Positions 11,232-21,185 of a stretch of 64,000 nucleotides of DNA are shown here, piece by piece; position 1 is the first letter of the stretch, and each line of letters begins with the position of its first letter. The notes below the pieces were generated by a model that was not told the DNA's origin, did not search any database, and worked only from the letters and a program-made list of their open reading frames with translations. The stretch covers positions 5,070,001 to 5,134,000 of the forward strand of contig NZ_JABWRY020000001.1 in NCBI RefSeq assembly GCF_014269205.2. Reading direction: 5' to 3'. This DNA comes from Pseudomonas kermanshahensis. GTDB lineage: Bacteria; Pseudomonadota; Gammaproteobacteria; Pseudomonadales; Pseudomonadaceae. Made by a program: the position numbers and the translations under genes.

Positions 11232-12170
11232 TCAAGCCCTAAACAAATCCTGCTGCAACACCAGCCTCATCTCCCCACTGTCCAGCACCACCTCAGCCCC
11301 CAGCGGCAAGCACACGTTCGGATCACAATGCCCACTGCGCCACCCGGCCACCACCGGCACGCCCAGCGGCCCGAAAATGTCCTGCAGCAGCGGCGTCAAC
11401 GCCGCCACGGTGATCCCGGCAAAATCCCCCACCAGCACCCCCTTCACCCCCGCAAGCTTGCCCGCCAGGCGCAACTGGGTCAGCAAACGATCCACCCTGA
11501 ACAACGGCTCGTTGACGTCTTCGATAAACAGAATGCAGCCCTGCGTATCGATCTCTGCCACCGTCCCCAGGGTCGCCCCCAGCATCGACAGGTTGCCCCC
11601 CAGTAAACGCCCGCGGGCAACCCCCGGCACCACGCAGCTCAACGCAAAGTCGGCCGGGTGCGCGATCGCATCGCCTGCACCCACCTGCCCGATCAATTGC
11701 GCCAGCAGCGACGACTCGGTCGGCTCTAGTTTGGCGCCCAACAGGTCGGCATTCAGCATCGCCCCATGGAAGGTCAGTAACCCGGCTTTGCGCTGGATAG
11801 CCGTGTGCAGCGCCGTGATGTCGCTGTAGCCGATCAGCGGCTTGGGGTTGCAACGGATCAGGTCAAAGTCGAGGCTGTCGAGCAGGCGCATGCTGCCATA
11901 GCCGCCGCGCATGCACAGGATGGCGTCGATGGCCGGGTCTGCAAACGCATCGTGCAGGTCCTGCAGCCGCTGCTGATCGGGCCCCGCCAGGTAGCCCTGC
12001 GCCTGTTCAACGCCCGGGTAGATACGGCAGCGGTAGCCACGCTCGGTGAACCACTGGCTGGCCTTTTGCGCATCCAGCCGCGCCGGCCCGGCCGGGGCGA
12101 CGATGGCAAAGCAGGCGTTCGCCCCCAGGGCAGCGGGCAGTCGGGATTCAACGGTTTCGGCGCAATTCAT
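11232..12170 (-). CDS. ldcA: Muramoyltetrapeptide (LD-) carboxypeptidase, peptidase S66
   Basis: 312 aa, cytoplasmic murein-recycling enzyme removing the terminal D-Ala from tetrapeptides. S66 family marks: VAPAGPARLD near the N-terminus, the nucleophile-elbow motif CMRGGYGSMRLL (Ser in GGYGS), LIGYSDITALH, TFHGAM, and C-terminal LVGDFAG and VAGWRSGHCDPN with the catalytic His. The ATG at 12170 is preferred because AGGAGTTGCG precedes it; an upstream start at 12203 has no ribosome site. Transcribed away from lipA. Confidence 0.88.
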   Translation of the reverse strand: MNCAETVESRLPAALGANACFAIVAPAGPARLDAQKASQWFTERGYRCRIYPGVEQAQGYLAGPDQQRLQDLHDAFADPAIDAILCMRGGYGSMRLLDSLDFDLIRCNPKPLIGYSDITALHTAIQRKAGLLTFHGAMLNADLLGAKLEPTESSLLAQLIGQVGAGDAIAHPADFALSCVVPGVARGRLLGGNLSMLGATLGTVAEIDTQGCILFIEDVNEPLFRVDRLLTQLRLAGKLAGVKGVLVGDFAGITVAALTPLLQDIFGPLGVPVVAGWRSGHCDPNVCLPLGAEVVLDSGEMRLVLQQDLFRA

Positions 12171-12201
12171 CGCAACTCCTTGCAGTACAGGGCACACAAA
12201 C

Positions 12202-12237
12202 AAAAATGCCGATGCCGCCTTTCGGCGCGCATCGGCA
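12202..12237 (-). terminator. Intrinsic terminator after lipA
   Basis: On the - strand TGCCGATGC (12237-12229) pairs with GCATCGGCA (12215-12207), with an inner GCGCCGAAAGGC hairpin, and is followed by ATTTTTGTTTG. It closes the long proA-to-lipA run and lies 20 nt after the lipA stop. Confidence 0.85.
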
Positions 12238-12256
12238 CGGGTGCTTCAGACCAGGC

Positions 12257-13273
12257 TCAGAGCTTGATCTTGGCTTCGTGAGCCTGCTGGTCAGCGTGGT
12301 ACGAAGAACGCACCAGCGGGCCGGAAGCCACGTTCTTGAAGCCCATCTTGTAGCCTTCTTCGGCGAACCAGGCGAAGGTGTCCGGGTGCACGAAACGCTG
12401 TACCGGCAAGTGGCTGCGCGACGGCTGCAGGTACTGGCCGAGGGTCAGCATGTCGATGTCATGCTCGCGCATGCGGTGCATCACTTCGATGACTTCTTCG
12501 TCGGTCTCGCCCAGGCCGAGCATGAGGCCCGATTTGGTCGGTACGTGCGGAACCATCTGCTTGAACTTCTGCAGCAGGTCCAGCGACCAGTCGTAGTCCG
12601 ACCCCGGACGCGCGGCCTTGTACAGGCGCGGTACGGTTTCCAGGTTGTGGTTGAAGACATCCGGCGGCTCTTGCGCGGTGATCTCCAGGGCCACGTCCAT
12701 ACGGCCACGGTAGTCCGGGACCAGGGTTTCCAACTGCACACCCGGCGACAAGGCGCGGATCTCGCGGATGCAGTCGGCAAAGTGCTGGGCACCGCCATCA
12801 CGCAGGTCGTCGCGGTCCACCGAGGTGATCACCACGTACTTCAGGCGCAGGTCGGCGATGGCGACGGCGAGGTTCTTCGGCTCATCGAGGTCCAGTGGCT
12901 TCGGTCGGCCGTGGCCAACGTCGCAGAATGGGCAACGACGGGTGCAGATGTCACCCATGATCATGAAGGTCGCGGTACCGCCCGAGAAGCACTCGCCCAG
13001 GTTCGGGCAGGAGGCCTCTTCGCAGACGCTGTGCAGCTTGTGCTTGCGCAGCAGTTGCTTGATGCGGTCTACCTCGGGCGAGACCGGGATGCGCACGCGG
13101 ATCCAGTCAGGCTTTTTCGGCAGTTCATCGGTAGGGATGATCTTTACCGGGATGCGCGCGACCTTGTCGGCACCACGCAGTTTGACCCCAGCTTCCACCT
13201 TCTTCGGCGCTGGGCGCGGGGTGGCATCCTGGGTAGGTATCAGGTTCGGCACGGCTTCTTGCACAGTTGTCAT
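12257..13273 (-). CDS. lipA: Lipoyl synthase
   Basis: 338 aa radical-SAM enzyme inserting two sulfurs into octanoyl chains on lipoyl domains. Auxiliary cluster motif [13 protein letters not shown] and radical-SAM cluster motif [10 protein letters not shown] are both present, along with the C-terminal RSSYHAD motif that ligates the auxiliary cluster. Full length. Start ATG at 13273; it begins 2 nt after the lipB stop, so octanoyl transfer (LipB) and sulfur insertion are co-expressed. Confidence 0.97.
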   Translation of the reverse strand: MTTVQEAVPNLIPTQDATPRPAPKKVEAGVKLRGADKVARIPVKIIPTDELPKKPDWIRVRIPVSPEVDRIKQLLRKHKLHSVCEEASCPNLGECFSGGTATFMIMGDICTRRCPFCDVGHGRPKPLDLDEPKNLAVAIADLRLKYVVITSVDRDDLRDGGAQHFADCIREIRALSPGVQLETLVPDYRGRMDVALEITAQEPPDVFNHNLETVPRLYKAARPGSDYDWSLDLLQKFKQMVPHVPTKSGLMLGLGETDEEVIEVMHRMREHDIDMLTLGQYLQPSRSHLPVQRFVHPDTFAWFAEEGYKMGFKNVASGPLVRSSYHADQQAHEAKIKL

Positions 13274-13275
13274 AT

Positions 13276-13923
13276 TCAGTCGATTCCGCCCGTGAGGGTC
13301 GTCTGCTCAGCGTAGTCGAGGTGCTTGACCAGCTGTCCGCGCAGCCTTGTCCTGACCTCGTTGAGTTCGATCGGGCCTGCCAGATCGCGTAGCTGGGTCA
13401 TGGCCAGCCCCGCATAACCGCAGGGGTTGATTCGGCGGAATGGCGCAAGGTCCATGTCCACGTTCAGGGCAAGGCCGTGGAACGAACGGCCGTTGCGGAT
13501 TCGCAGGCCGAGGGAGGCGATTTTCGCTCCATCGACATAGACACCCGGGGCGTCGGGCTTGGCCGCCGCCTGGACATCGTAACTGGCAAGCAGGTCGATC
13601 AGGGTCTGCTCGATGCGGCTGACCAGCTCACGTACCCCAAAACCCAGCCGCCGCACATCCAGCAGCAGGTAGGCCACCAGTTGCCCGGGGCCATGGTAGG
13701 TCACCTGGCCACCGCGGTCGGTCTGCACCACCGGGATATCACCCGGAATCAGCAGGTGCTCGGCCTTGCCGGCCTGGCCCTGGGTGAAGACCGAAGGGTG
13801 TTCGACCAGCCAGATTTCATCCTGGCTGTCGGGCCCTCGCTGCTCGGTAAAGCGACGCATGGCTTCCAGCACCGGTTCATAGGGCTGCAGGCCAAGATCG
13901 CGAAAACCGAGACAGGCGGACAT
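13276..13923 (-). CDS. lipB: Octanoyltransferase
   Basis: 215 aa. Transfers octanoate from ACP to lipoyl domains. Signature segments [17 protein letters not shown] and [14 protein letters not shown] are present, with the expected catalytic Lys134 and Cys168 (NPCGYAG). The start overlaps the upstream DUF493 stop by one base (TGATG), indicating translational coupling. Confidence 0.96.
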   Translation of the reverse strand: MSACLGFRDLGLQPYEPVLEAMRRFTEQRGPDSQDEIWLVEHPSVFTQGQAGKAEHLLIPGDIPVVQTDRGGQVTYHGPGQLVAYLLLDVRRLGFGVRELVSRIEQTLIDLLASYDVQAAAKPDAPGVYVDGAKIASLGLRIRNGRSFHGLALNVDMDLAPFRRINPCGYAGLAMTQLRDLAGPIELNEVRTRLRGQLVKHLDYAEQTTLTGGID

Positions 13924-14198
13924 CAGAGCACCATTTTCACGATGCCGGTAGCGCGCAGGGCGCTGTTGATATCGTGCAGCTGGTTCTCGCTCTCGGCAAC
14001 GATGTGCAATTGCACCGTGGTGTACTTGCCTTCCTTGCTCTGGCGCTCGGCCAGCGTGGCGAGGTCGACCTTGGCGTGTTTGCTGAGGACTTCGATGACC
14101 ATGTCCTTGAAACCGACAACGGTATCGCCGATGACCTTGATCGGGTAGTCGGCGCAGGGGAATTCGATTTTGTGCGACTTGACGTCAGGTTCGCTCAT
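13923..14198 (-). CDS. ybeD: YbeD/DUF493 family protein (UPF0250)
   Basis: 91 aa, ferredoxin-like ACT-type fold expected. [31 protein letters not shown] and a C-terminal [12 protein letters not shown] match the family. Role unknown; in many proteobacteria it sits, as here, immediately before lipB. Coupled to lipB by a one-base overlap. Confidence 0.9.
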   Translation of the reverse strand: MSEPDVKSHKIEFPCADYPIKVIGDTVVGFKDMVIEVLSKHAKVDLATLAERQSKEGKYTTVQLHIVAESENQLHDINSALRATGIVKMVL

Positions 14199-14232
14199 AG
14201 CGGAAACGGCCTCGTAAGCCGTGGCAACAACA

Positions 14233-14259
14233 ACGCTCCCGCCTGAACAGCGGGAGCGT
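14233..14259 (-). terminator. Stem-loop after dacA
   Basis: ACGCTCCCGC/GCGGGAGCGT stem with a 7-nt loop, 15 nt after the dacA stop on the - strand, followed there by TGTTGTTG. Likely a partial terminator separating dacA from the DUF493-lipB-lipA group. Confidence 0.65.
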
Positions 14260-14273
14260 GGCAGGTCACGTTA

Positions 14274-15434
14274 TCAGTTGAACAACCCGTAGAAGAATAG
14301 ACGGATGCTATCCCACATACGGCGGAAGAAACCACCTTCCTCGACGCCATCGAGGGCGATCAGGTCGGCGCTGTGAACCACGTTCTCGTCCAGTTTGACT
14401 TCCACTTTGCCGATCACGTCACCTTTGGCGATCGGTGCGGTGAGCTGCGGGTTCATGGTCATCGAAGCCTGAAGGCGCTTCAATTGGCCTTTAGGCATAG
14501 TCATGGTCAGGTCGTTGGCCAGGCCAGCTTTGACCTGGCTGGTGGCGCCCTTCCAGACTGGAGCCTGGGTCAGCTCGGTGCCTTTCTGATAGAAGGTCTG
14601 AGTTTCGAAGAAGCGGAAGCCGTAGGTCAGCAGCTTCTGGGTCTCGGCAGCACGGGACTGCTCGCTGTTGGTGCCGAACACCACGGCGATCAGGCGCTGG
14701 CCGTCACGTACGGCCGAAGCCACCATGCAGTAACCGGCTTCGTCGGTGTGGCCAGTTTTCAGGCCGTCGACGGTCTTGTCACGCCACAGCAGCAGGTTGC
14801 GGTTCGGCTGCTTGATGTTGTTCCAGAAGAACTCTTTCTGCGAGTAAATCGCATAGTGGGCCGGGTCGACGTCGATGATCGCGCGCGCCAGCAGGGCCAT
14901 GTCGTGCGCCGAGGAGTAGTGCTCGGGGTTCGGCAGGCCGGTCGGGTTCATGAAGTGGCTGTTGGACATGCCCAGGTCAGCGGCCGTCTTGTTCATCATG
15001 TCGGCGAAGGCGTCTTCGCTGCCGGCAATGTGCTCGGCCAGCGCAACAGACGCATCGTTACCCGACTGGATGATGATGCCGTGCAGCAGGTCGCTGACAG
15101 TCACCTGGCTGCCAACCTTGATGAACATGCGCGAACCACCGGTACGCCAGGCGTTTTCGCTGACGGTGACCGGGTCGTTTTCACCGATCTGGCCGCGGCG
15201 AATGTCCAGGGTGGCGATGTAGGCGGTCATCAGCTTGGTCAAGCTGGCTGGCGGCAGGCGCTCGTCACCGTTGTTCTCGACCAGCACGTTGCCGCTGGAC
15301 GCGTCCATGAGTACGTAGGACTTGGCTGCCAGTTGCGGTGGTGCCGGCATCATCTGCTCTGCCGCGAAAGCAGCAGGCGTGATCATCAGCAGTACGGGCA
15401 GGCAAAGTCGTTTGGCAAGGTTGGTGATGTTCAT
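14274..15434 (-). CDS. dacA: D-Ala-D-Ala carboxypeptidase (PBP5/6 type)
   Basis: 386 aa. Signal peptide cleaved near PAAFAAE (residue 25). Active-site SxxK at Ser64-Lys67 (PASLTKL), SGN as the second motif (IQSGNDASVAL), KTG in DGLKTGHTDEAGYC. A PBP5 C-terminal beta domain follows, then an amphipathic C-terminal anchor (FFRRMWDSIRLFFYGLFN). It trims pentapeptides in the periplasm. The ATG at 15434 gives the proper signal sequence; the reading frame further upstream lacks support. Confidence 0.96.
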   Translation of the reverse strand: MNITNLAKRLCLPVLLMITPAAFAAEQMMPAPPQLAAKSYVLMDASSGNVLVENNGDERLPPASLTKLMTAYIATLDIRRGQIGENDPVTVSENAWRTGGSRMFIKVGSQVTVSDLLHGIIIQSGNDASVALAEHIAGSEDAFADMMNKTAADLGMSNSHFMNPTGLPNPEHYSSAHDMALLARAIIDVDPAHYAIYSQKEFFWNNIKQPNRNLLLWRDKTVDGLKTGHTDEAGYCMVASAVRDGQRLIAVVFGTNSEQSRAAETQKLLTYGFRFFETQTFYQKGTELTQAPVWKGATSQVKAGLANDLTMTMPKGQLKRLQASMTMNPQLTAPIAKGDVIGKVEVKLDENVVHSADLIALDGVEEGGFFRRMWDSIRLFFYGLFN

Positions 15435-15628
15435 CCGTCTCTCGAAAATCGCTAATGGTCTGAGATGTTGCCTGGGCCACATCGTGTGCCCAGCGCCAGT
15501 CAGTCTAGTTTTTAAGGCCTTGGGCCGAGCCCGCACACTGCGGCTTTATGTCGCTGCGGGCAAAAGCGGACATTGTACATGCCCGCGCCCGTCAATTCAT
15601 GACAAAACCGACAGTTTGGCCGGTGCGG
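15435..15628. promoter_or_regulatory. Intergenic region upstream of dacA
   Basis: 194 nt without a gene between the rlpA stop and the dacA start, both on -. The length suggests dacA has its own promoter, but I cannot point to a convincing -35/-10 pair. No repeat or RNA is visible. Confidence 0.4.
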
Positions 15629-16633
15629 TCAGTCAGCTGTGACCAGCTTGGCCTGCCCCAAGTTCGCCAGGCGAATGCTGTTCTGCGCCTGCTGGATCTC
15701 GCCCTGGCTGCTGATCGGCCCCAAACGCACGCGGTGCAAGGTTTGCTGGTTACGCACGATGGAGCTGATGAACACCGGCGCGCTGACCATGGTGCTCAGT
15801 TTCGAACGCAGCAGTTCGGCGGCGTCCGGGTTGGCGAAGGCGCCCACTTGCAAGAAACTGCCGCCGTTGCCTGCCGGCACATTGTTGCCGCCGACTTGAA
15901 CGGGCACTACGGGTGCAGCGTGTTGCTGGGGTGGCGGCGTCCACTGCTCGACTCGGCCGGTGCTGGCCGGGATCGACTGGGTCTGGGCAACCTGAGGCTC
16001 CTTCAGCACCAACGGTGGCTGCTGGCCACGCTGGGCCCACCATTGTTGCGGGTCGATACCTTCGACGCGCACATGCGCGGTGCCGATTTCGGCGTAGCCG
16101 AGCTTCTTCGCCGCCGCATAGGACAGGTCGATGATACGGTCGGAGTAGAACGGGCCACGGTCGTTGACCCGCAGGACCACGCTGCGGCCGTTGGCCAGGT
16201 TGGTCACCCGCACATAGGCCGGCAGCGGCAAGGTCTTGTGCGCCGCGCTCATGCCGTACAGGTCATAAAGCTCGCCGTTGGCCGTGTTCTGCCCGTGAAA
16301 CTTGGTGCCATACCACGACGCGGTACCCTCGGCGCGGTAGTTGCGCGAGTCCTGCATCGGGTAGTAGGTCTTGCCCAGTACCGTGTAAGGGTTGGCCTTG
16401 TAGTTGCCGGTGTGCACGGTTGGCGTGGCGTCGGGGATCTTGTTCACGTCCACGTCCCACCACGGCGCACCGTCCTTGTGGGCACGGTTGATGTCCAGGC
16501 CGGGCTGGGCGCGGACTGTATTACCGCTTTTCTGGGTGGTGGTCGGGCGGCTGGAAGAGCAGCTGACCAACAGCATGCCGACAGTCATGCAGGTCAGCAG
16601 CTTGAAGGTAGTGGCAGAGATGATTGCGCGCAT
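15629..16633 (-). CDS. rlpA: Septal ring lytic transglycosylase RlpA
   Basis: 334 aa outer-membrane lipoprotein cleaving denuded glycans at the septum. Lipobox LVSC (Cys25), double-psi beta-barrel domain about residues 105-200 (GTASWYGTKFHGQNTANGE, ANGRSVVLRVNDRGPF with the expected catalytic Asp, IIDLSYAAAKKLG), Pro/Gln-rich linker, and C-terminal SPOR domain about 255-334 (GGSFLQVGAFANPDAAELLRSKL) that binds denuded glycan. Its ATG overlaps the mltB stop by one base (TAATG). Confidence 0.95.
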   Translation of the reverse strand: MRAIISATTFKLLTCMTVGMLLVSCSSSRPTTTQKSGNTVRAQPGLDINRAHKDGAPWWDVDVNKIPDATPTVHTGNYKANPYTVLGKTYYPMQDSRNYRAEGTASWYGTKFHGQNTANGELYDLYGMSAAHKTLPLPAYVRVTNLANGRSVVLRVNDRGPFYSDRIIDLSYAAAKKLGYAEIGTAHVRVEGIDPQQWWAQRGQQPPLVLKEPQVAQTQSIPASTGRVEQWTPPPQQHAAPVVPVQVGGNNVPAGNGGSFLQVGAFANPDAAELLRSKLSTMVSAPVFISSIVRNQQTLHRVRLGPISSQGEIQQAQNSIRLANLGQAKLVTAD

Positions 16634-17643
16634 TACTTGACGCCCCGTGCTTGGACCAGCTGTTCCGAAAGCTGATGCACCGCCATGGCGTACATCACGC
16701 TGCGGTTGTAGCGAGTGATCGCGTAGAAGTTCTTCAGGCCCATCCAGTACTCGGGGCCGTTTTCGCCCTCCAGGCGGAAGGCGGTGACCGGCAGATCATC
16801 GCGCAGCGCATCATGACTCGACCAGCCCAGCGCCCGCAACTCCCCGACAGTCTTCACCGGCTCGATACCCGTGGTCAGGCCTTCATCAACCCGCTCGCCC
16901 TGCACCATGGCACGGCTGACCACGCCTTCGCCGGCCACCCAGCCATGGCGCTTGAAGTAGCTGGCTACGCTGCCGATGGCATCGTCCGGGTTGTTCCAGA
17001 TATTGATGTGGCCATCGCCGTCGAAGTCCACGGCATAGTTGCGGAAGCTGCTCGGCATGAACTGCGGCAAGCCCATGGCGCCTGCATAGGAGCCCTTGAG
17101 CGTGAGCGGGTCAAGCTGCTCGGCACGGGCCAGTAGCAGGAACTCGCGCAACTCCTTGCGGAAGAATTCGGCCCGCGGCGGGTAGTCGAAGCCCAGCGTC
17201 GAGAGGGCGTCGATGACCCGGTAATTGCCGGTATTGCGGCCGAAAAAGGTCTCTACGCCGATGATCGCGACGATGACTTGCGCCGGCACCCCGTATTCCT
17301 GCTCGGCCCGCGCCAATACCGCTTCGTGCTGGCGCCAGAAGTCCACACCGCGGGCGATGCGCGCGTCGGTGATGAACATCGGACGGTAGTCCTTCCACGG
17401 CTTGACCCGTTCGGCCGGCCGCGAGATGGCATCGAGAATTGACTGTTTACGCTGGACCTCACGGAACACGCCCATCAGCTGCTCGCTGGCAAAGCCGTAG
17501 TCGCGGGTCATTTCGCCAACGAACTCGGCCACTTGGGGCGAGCCTTCGTAGTCGCCGGCATGGGCCAGCTGGACAGCGCCGAACAGGCCCACCGCGCCGA
17601 TCCACGGCGCACAACGGGCAGCCCAGTTACGCACTGCTTGCAT
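16633..17643 (-). CDS. mltB: Membrane-bound lytic murein transglycosylase B
   Basis: 336 aa periplasmic transglycosylase. Signal peptide ending AHAG (about residue 29); SLT catalytic domain with Glu131 in GVETFFGRNTGNYRV, then GSYAGAMGLPQFMPSSFRNY and VDFDGDGHINIW. No clear lipobox Cys in the usual place, so it may be soluble in the periplasm. The ATG at 17643 is chosen: AAGGTGA lies 8 nt upstream and it starts 17 nt after the rodA stop; a start at 17679 would overlap rodA and has no ribosome site. Confidence 0.94.
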   Translation of the reverse strand: MQAVRNWAARCAPWIGAVGLFGAVQLAHAGDYEGSPQVAEFVGEMTRDYGFASEQLMGVFREVQRKQSILDAISRPAERVKPWKDYRPMFITDARIARGVDFWRQHEAVLARAEQEYGVPAQVIVAIIGVETFFGRNTGNYRVIDALSTLGFDYPPRAEFFRKELREFLLLARAEQLDPLTLKGSYAGAMGLPQFMPSSFRNYAVDFDGDGHINIWNNPDDAIGSVASYFKRHGWVAGEGVVSRAMVQGERVDEGLTTGIEPVKTVGELRALGWSSHDALRDDLPVTAFRLEGENGPEYWMGLKNFYAITRYNRSVMYAMAVHQLSEQLVQARGVK

Positions 17644-17660
17644 GAAATTCTTCACCTTAT

Positions 17661-18803
17661 TCAAACCTGTGCGATCCATTTGCGGTGCGTATGGATCGAC
17701 ATCAGAACGCCAAACGCTGACAGCAGCGTCACCAACGAAGTTCCGCCATAGCTGATGAAGGGCAGCGGCACGCCCACCACGGGCAGAAGGCCGCTGACCA
17801 TACCGATATTGACGAACACGTATACAAAGAAGGTCATCGTCAAGCTGCCCGCTAGCAGCTTACCGAACAGGGTCTGCGCCTGGGCCGTGATCATCAGGCC
17901 GCGACCAATCAGCAGCAGGTAGACGATCAGCAGCAGGCAGATGCCGACCAGGCCGAACTCCTCACCGAGCACGGCGATGATGAAGTCGGTGTGGCTCTCG
18001 GGCAAAAAGTCCAGGTGCGACTGGGTGCCCAGCAGCCAGCCCTTACCGAATACCCCGCCCGAACCGATCGCAGCCTTGGACTGGATGATGTTCCAGCCGG
18101 TGCCCAAGGGGTCGCTTTCCGGGTCGAGGAAGGTCAGCACGCGCTGCTTTTGGTAGTCGTGCATGACGAAGAACCACATGGCCACCGCCACCGGCACCGC
18201 CGCCGCTACCACACTGACAATCCAGCGCCAGCGCAGCCCACCCATGAACAGCACGAACGCACCAGAGGCCAGAATCAACAGCGCCGTGCCCAGGTCGGGC
18301 TGGCGAACGATGAGGATGAACGGCACGCCGATCAGCACCAGGCTGATCGCCACATGCTTGAGGTGTGGCGGCAAGGTGCGCTTGGACAGGTACCAGGCGA
18401 TGGTCGCCGGCATGATGATCTTGAGAAATTCCGAGGGCTGGAAGCGAATCACCCCGGGGATATTGATCCACCGGGTGGCGCCCATGGCGTTGTGGCCCAT
18501 CACGTCCACCACCACCAGCAACAGCACCCCGGTGACGTAGGCCAATGGCACCCAGCGCGCCATGAACCGCGGCTCCAGCTGGGCGATGACGAACATCGAC
18601 ACCAGGCCGATGCCGAACGAAGTCGCCTGCTTGAGCAGCAGGTCCCAGTTCTTGCCACTGGCCGAATACAGCACGAACAGGCTGCCAGCCGCGAGGGTCA
18701 GGAGGATGACCAGCAACGGGCCATCGATATGGATGCGCTGCAGGAAGCTGGCGCGCCGACGCATCACATCCTCGCTGGAGAGCATGCGATCGAAATTGTT
18801 CAT
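17661..18803 (-). CDS. rodA: Rod-shape glycosyltransferase RodA
   Basis: 380 aa SEDS-family peptidoglycan polymerase with about ten membrane spans. Typical segments: GHNAMGATRWINIPG, RFQPSEFLKI, RQPDLGTALLILASG, and the C-terminal GLLPVVGVPLPFISYGGTSL. It works with PBP2 in the elongasome. The ATG at 18803 overlaps the mrdA stop (TGATG), so polymerase and transpeptidase are translationally coupled; a GTG one codon earlier is possible. Confidence 0.96.
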   Translation of the reverse strand: MNNFDRMLSSEDVMRRRASFLQRIHIDGPLLVILLTLAAGSLFVLYSASGKNWDLLLKQATSFGIGLVSMFVIAQLEPRFMARWVPLAYVTGVLLLVVVDVMGHNAMGATRWINIPGVIRFQPSEFLKIIMPATIAWYLSKRTLPPHLKHVAISLVLIGVPFILIVRQPDLGTALLILASGAFVLFMGGLRWRWIVSVVAAAVPVAVAMWFFVMHDYQKQRVLTFLDPESDPLGTGWNIIQSKAAIGSGGVFGKGWLLGTQSHLDFLPESHTDFIIAVLGEEFGLVGICLLLIVYLLLIGRGLMITAQAQTLFGKLLAGSLTMTFFVYVFVNIGMVSGLLPVVGVPLPFISYGGTSLVTLLSAFGVLMSIHTHRKWIAQV

Positions 18804-20692
18804 CACAGGGCCGATTCCTGGGTAACGGTGGCGGGAGCGAACTCGGACTTGAGCCGGCCGTGCTCGTCGAGCAACCAGGCGTCCATGATCTGGCGCACCA
18901 CGGGTGCGGCGACGCCAGAGCCGGATTCGCCGTTCTCGACCATCACCGACACCACGATCTTCGGGTCGTCGGCCGGGGCGAAGGCGACGAACAGGGCGTG
19001 GTCGCGGTGGCGTTCCTGAAGTTTGTTGCGGTCGTATTTCTCGCCTTGCTTGATCGCCACCACCTGGGCAGTACCGCTCTTGCCGGCGATACGGTACTGG
19101 GCGCCGGCAGCAGCCTTGCGCGCGGTACCACGGGCGTTGTGCATCACCTGCTCCATGCCGTGGGTCACCTTGGCCCAGTCCGACTTGTCACGCAGGATGA
19201 TGTTTTCCATCGGGTTCTCGTCCACCGGCGGTTGGCCTTCGATGGTCTTGGCCAGGTGCGGGCGGTTCCACACGCCTTTGTTGGCGATCAACGCGGTGGC
19301 CTGGGCCAACTGCAGCGGCGTGGCCTGCATGTAGCCCTGGCCGATCCCGAGAATCAGGGTTTCGCCGGGGAACCAGGCCTGGCGGCGGGTGGCACGCTTC
19401 CATTCGCGAGACGGCATCAGGCCGGCGGACTCTTCGAACATGTCGAGCGAAACCCGCTGGCCGATGCCGAACTTGTTCATGTAGCTGGACAAACGATCGA
19501 TGCCCATCTTGTGGGCAAGGTCGTAAAAGTAGGTGTCGTTGGAGCGCATGATCGCGGTATCCAGGTCGACCCAGCCATCGCCAGAGCGGTTCCAGTTACG
19601 GTATTTGTGATCGTAGTTGGGCAGCTGGTAATAGCCTGGGTCGAACACCCGGCTGCCGGCATTGACCACGCCACTGTCCAAACCGGCGATGGCCACCGCT
19701 GGCTTGATGGTCGAGCCAGGTGGGTACAGCCCGCGCAGTACGCGGTTGAACAACGGCCGGTCGATCGAATCCCGCAGCTCGGCATAGGCCTTGAAGCTGA
19801 TGCCGGTGACGAACAGGTTAGGGTCGAAGCTTGGCTGGCTGACCATCGCCAGCACTTCGCCGGTACGCGGGTCGAGCGCCACCACCGCGCCACGACGGCC
19901 ACCCAAGGCGGCCTCGGCGGCTTCCTGCAGCTTGATGTCGAGGCTCAGGACGATGTCCTTGCCAGGCTTGGGGTCGGTACGCTTGAGCACCCGCAGCACG
20001 CGACCGCGGGCGTTGGTCTCGACTTCCTCGTAACCGACCTGGCCGTGCAACGCATCCTCGTAGAAACGTTCGATACCGGTCTTGCCGATATGGTGCGTAC
20101 CGCTGTAGTTCACAGGGTCGAGGGTTTTCAGCTCTTTCTCGTTGATACGCCCGACATACCCCACCGAGTGCGCAAAATGCGCACCTTGCGGGTAATGCCG
20201 CACCAACTGCGCGACCACTTCCACGCCAGGCAGCCGGAACTGGTTCACCGCCACCCGGGCGATCTGCTCTTCGCTCAGTTCGAACAGGATGGGCACCGGC
20301 TCGAACGGCCGACGGCCCTGGCGCATGCGCTTCTCGAAGAGCGCGCGGTCGTCGTCAGTCAGCTCCAGCACTTCGACGATATTGTCCAGCACTTCCTGCC
20401 AGTTACCCGCACGTTCACGGGTCATGGACAGGCTGAAGCTGGGCCGGTTATCGGCGATGATCACCCCATTGCGGTCGAAGATCAGCCCACGGGTCGGCGG
20501 GATCGGCTGCACATGCACCCGGTTGTTCTCCGACAGCGTCGAGTGATAGTCGTACTGGATGATCTGCAGGTAATACAGCCGCGCGATCAAAACGCAGATA
20601 AGCAGCATGATCGCCACCGCGCCAACCACGACGCGGTTACGCACCAGGCGGGCGTCTTTCTCGTGGTCCTTGAGACGGATCGGCTGCGACAT
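18803..20692 (-). CDS. mrdA: Penicillin-binding protein 2
   Basis: 629 aa class B PBP, elongasome transpeptidase. Short cytoplasmic part, membrane anchor about residues 21-44, PBP dimer domain, then transpeptidase with Ser327-x-x-Lys330 (PPGSTIKP), SND (IMRSNDTYFYDLA) and KSGT (AGKSGTAQV). Starts 16 nt after rlmH. Confidence 0.97.
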   Translation of the reverse strand: MSQPIRLKDHEKDARLVRNRVVVGAVAIMLLICVLIARLYYLQIIQYDYHSTLSENNRVHVQPIPPTRGLIFDRNGVIIADNRPSFSLSMTRERAGNWQEVLDNIVEVLELTDDDRALFEKRMRQGRRPFEPVPILFELSEEQIARVAVNQFRLPGVEVVAQLVRHYPQGAHFAHSVGYVGRINEKELKTLDPVNYSGTHHIGKTGIERFYEDALHGQVGYEEVETNARGRVLRVLKRTDPKPGKDIVLSLDIKLQEAAEAALGGRRGAVVALDPRTGEVLAMVSQPSFDPNLFVTGISFKAYAELRDSIDRPLFNRVLRGLYPPGSTIKPAVAIAGLDSGVVNAGSRVFDPGYYQLPNYDHKYRNWNRSGDGWVDLDTAIMRSNDTYFYDLAHKMGIDRLSSYMNKFGIGQRVSLDMFEESAGLMPSREWKRATRRQAWFPGETLILGIGQGYMQATPLQLAQATALIANKGVWNRPHLAKTIEGQPPVDENPMENIILRDKSDWAKVTHGMEQVMHNARGTARKAAAGAQYRIAGKSGTAQVVAIKQGEKYDRNKLQERHRDHALFVAFAPADDPKIVVSVMVENGESGSGVAAPVVRQIMDAWLLDEHGRLKSEFAPATVTQESAL

Positions 20693-20708
20693 CGGACTGC
20701 TTACAGGC

Positions 20709-21176
20709 TCATTTGTGGTAAGGGTGCCCGGACAACACGGTCCAGGCGCGATAGATCTGCTCGCCGATGAGTATCCTTACCAACGGGTGCGGCAACGTCA
20801 GCGGCGACAGCGACCAGCGTTGCTCAGCGCGTGCGCAAACCTCAGGCGCCAGCCCTTCCGGGCCGCCCACCATCAAATTCACCGTGCGCGCATCCAGGCG
20901 CCAGCGGTCCAGCTCGGTCGCCAGCTGCTCGGTACTCCAGGGCTTGCCATGGACCTCGAGGGTGACGATGCGTTCCCCAGGCTGAACCTTGCTCAGCATG
21001 GCTTCGCCCTCCTGACGGATCAGGCGAGCGACGTCGGCATTCTTGCCACGGGTATTCAGCGGGATTTCCACCAGCTCCAGCGACAGCTCCGGGGGCAGGC
21101 GCTTGGCATATTCATGCCAACCGTCCTCGACCCACTTGGGCATGCGCGAGCCGACCGCGATCAGGCGCAGACGCAC
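20709..21176 (-). CDS. rlmH: 23S rRNA pseudouridine1915 N3-methyltransferase
   Basis: 155 aa SPOUT methyltransferase. [13 protein letters not shown] at the N-terminus and the knot region [34 protein letters not shown] with the C-terminal EQIYRAW are diagnostic. Start is GTG, preceded by AAGGA with 6-nt spacing. Lies directly after rsfS, so two ribosome-acting genes are paired. Confidence 0.96.
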   Translation of the reverse strand: MRLRLIAVGSRMPKWVEDGWHEYAKRLPPELSLELVEIPLNTRGKNADVARLIRQEGEAMLSKVQPGERIVTLEVHGKPWSTEQLATELDRWRLDARTVNLMVGGPEGLAPEVCARAEQRWSLSPLTLPHPLVRILIGEQIYRAWTVLSGHPYHK

Positions 21177-21185
21177 GACGCTTCC

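Noticed and set aside
18860-20770. 636-codon open frame antisense to mrdA
   Set aside because: mrdA is a full-length PBP2 with all active-site motifs; the opposite frame has no recognisable sequence.
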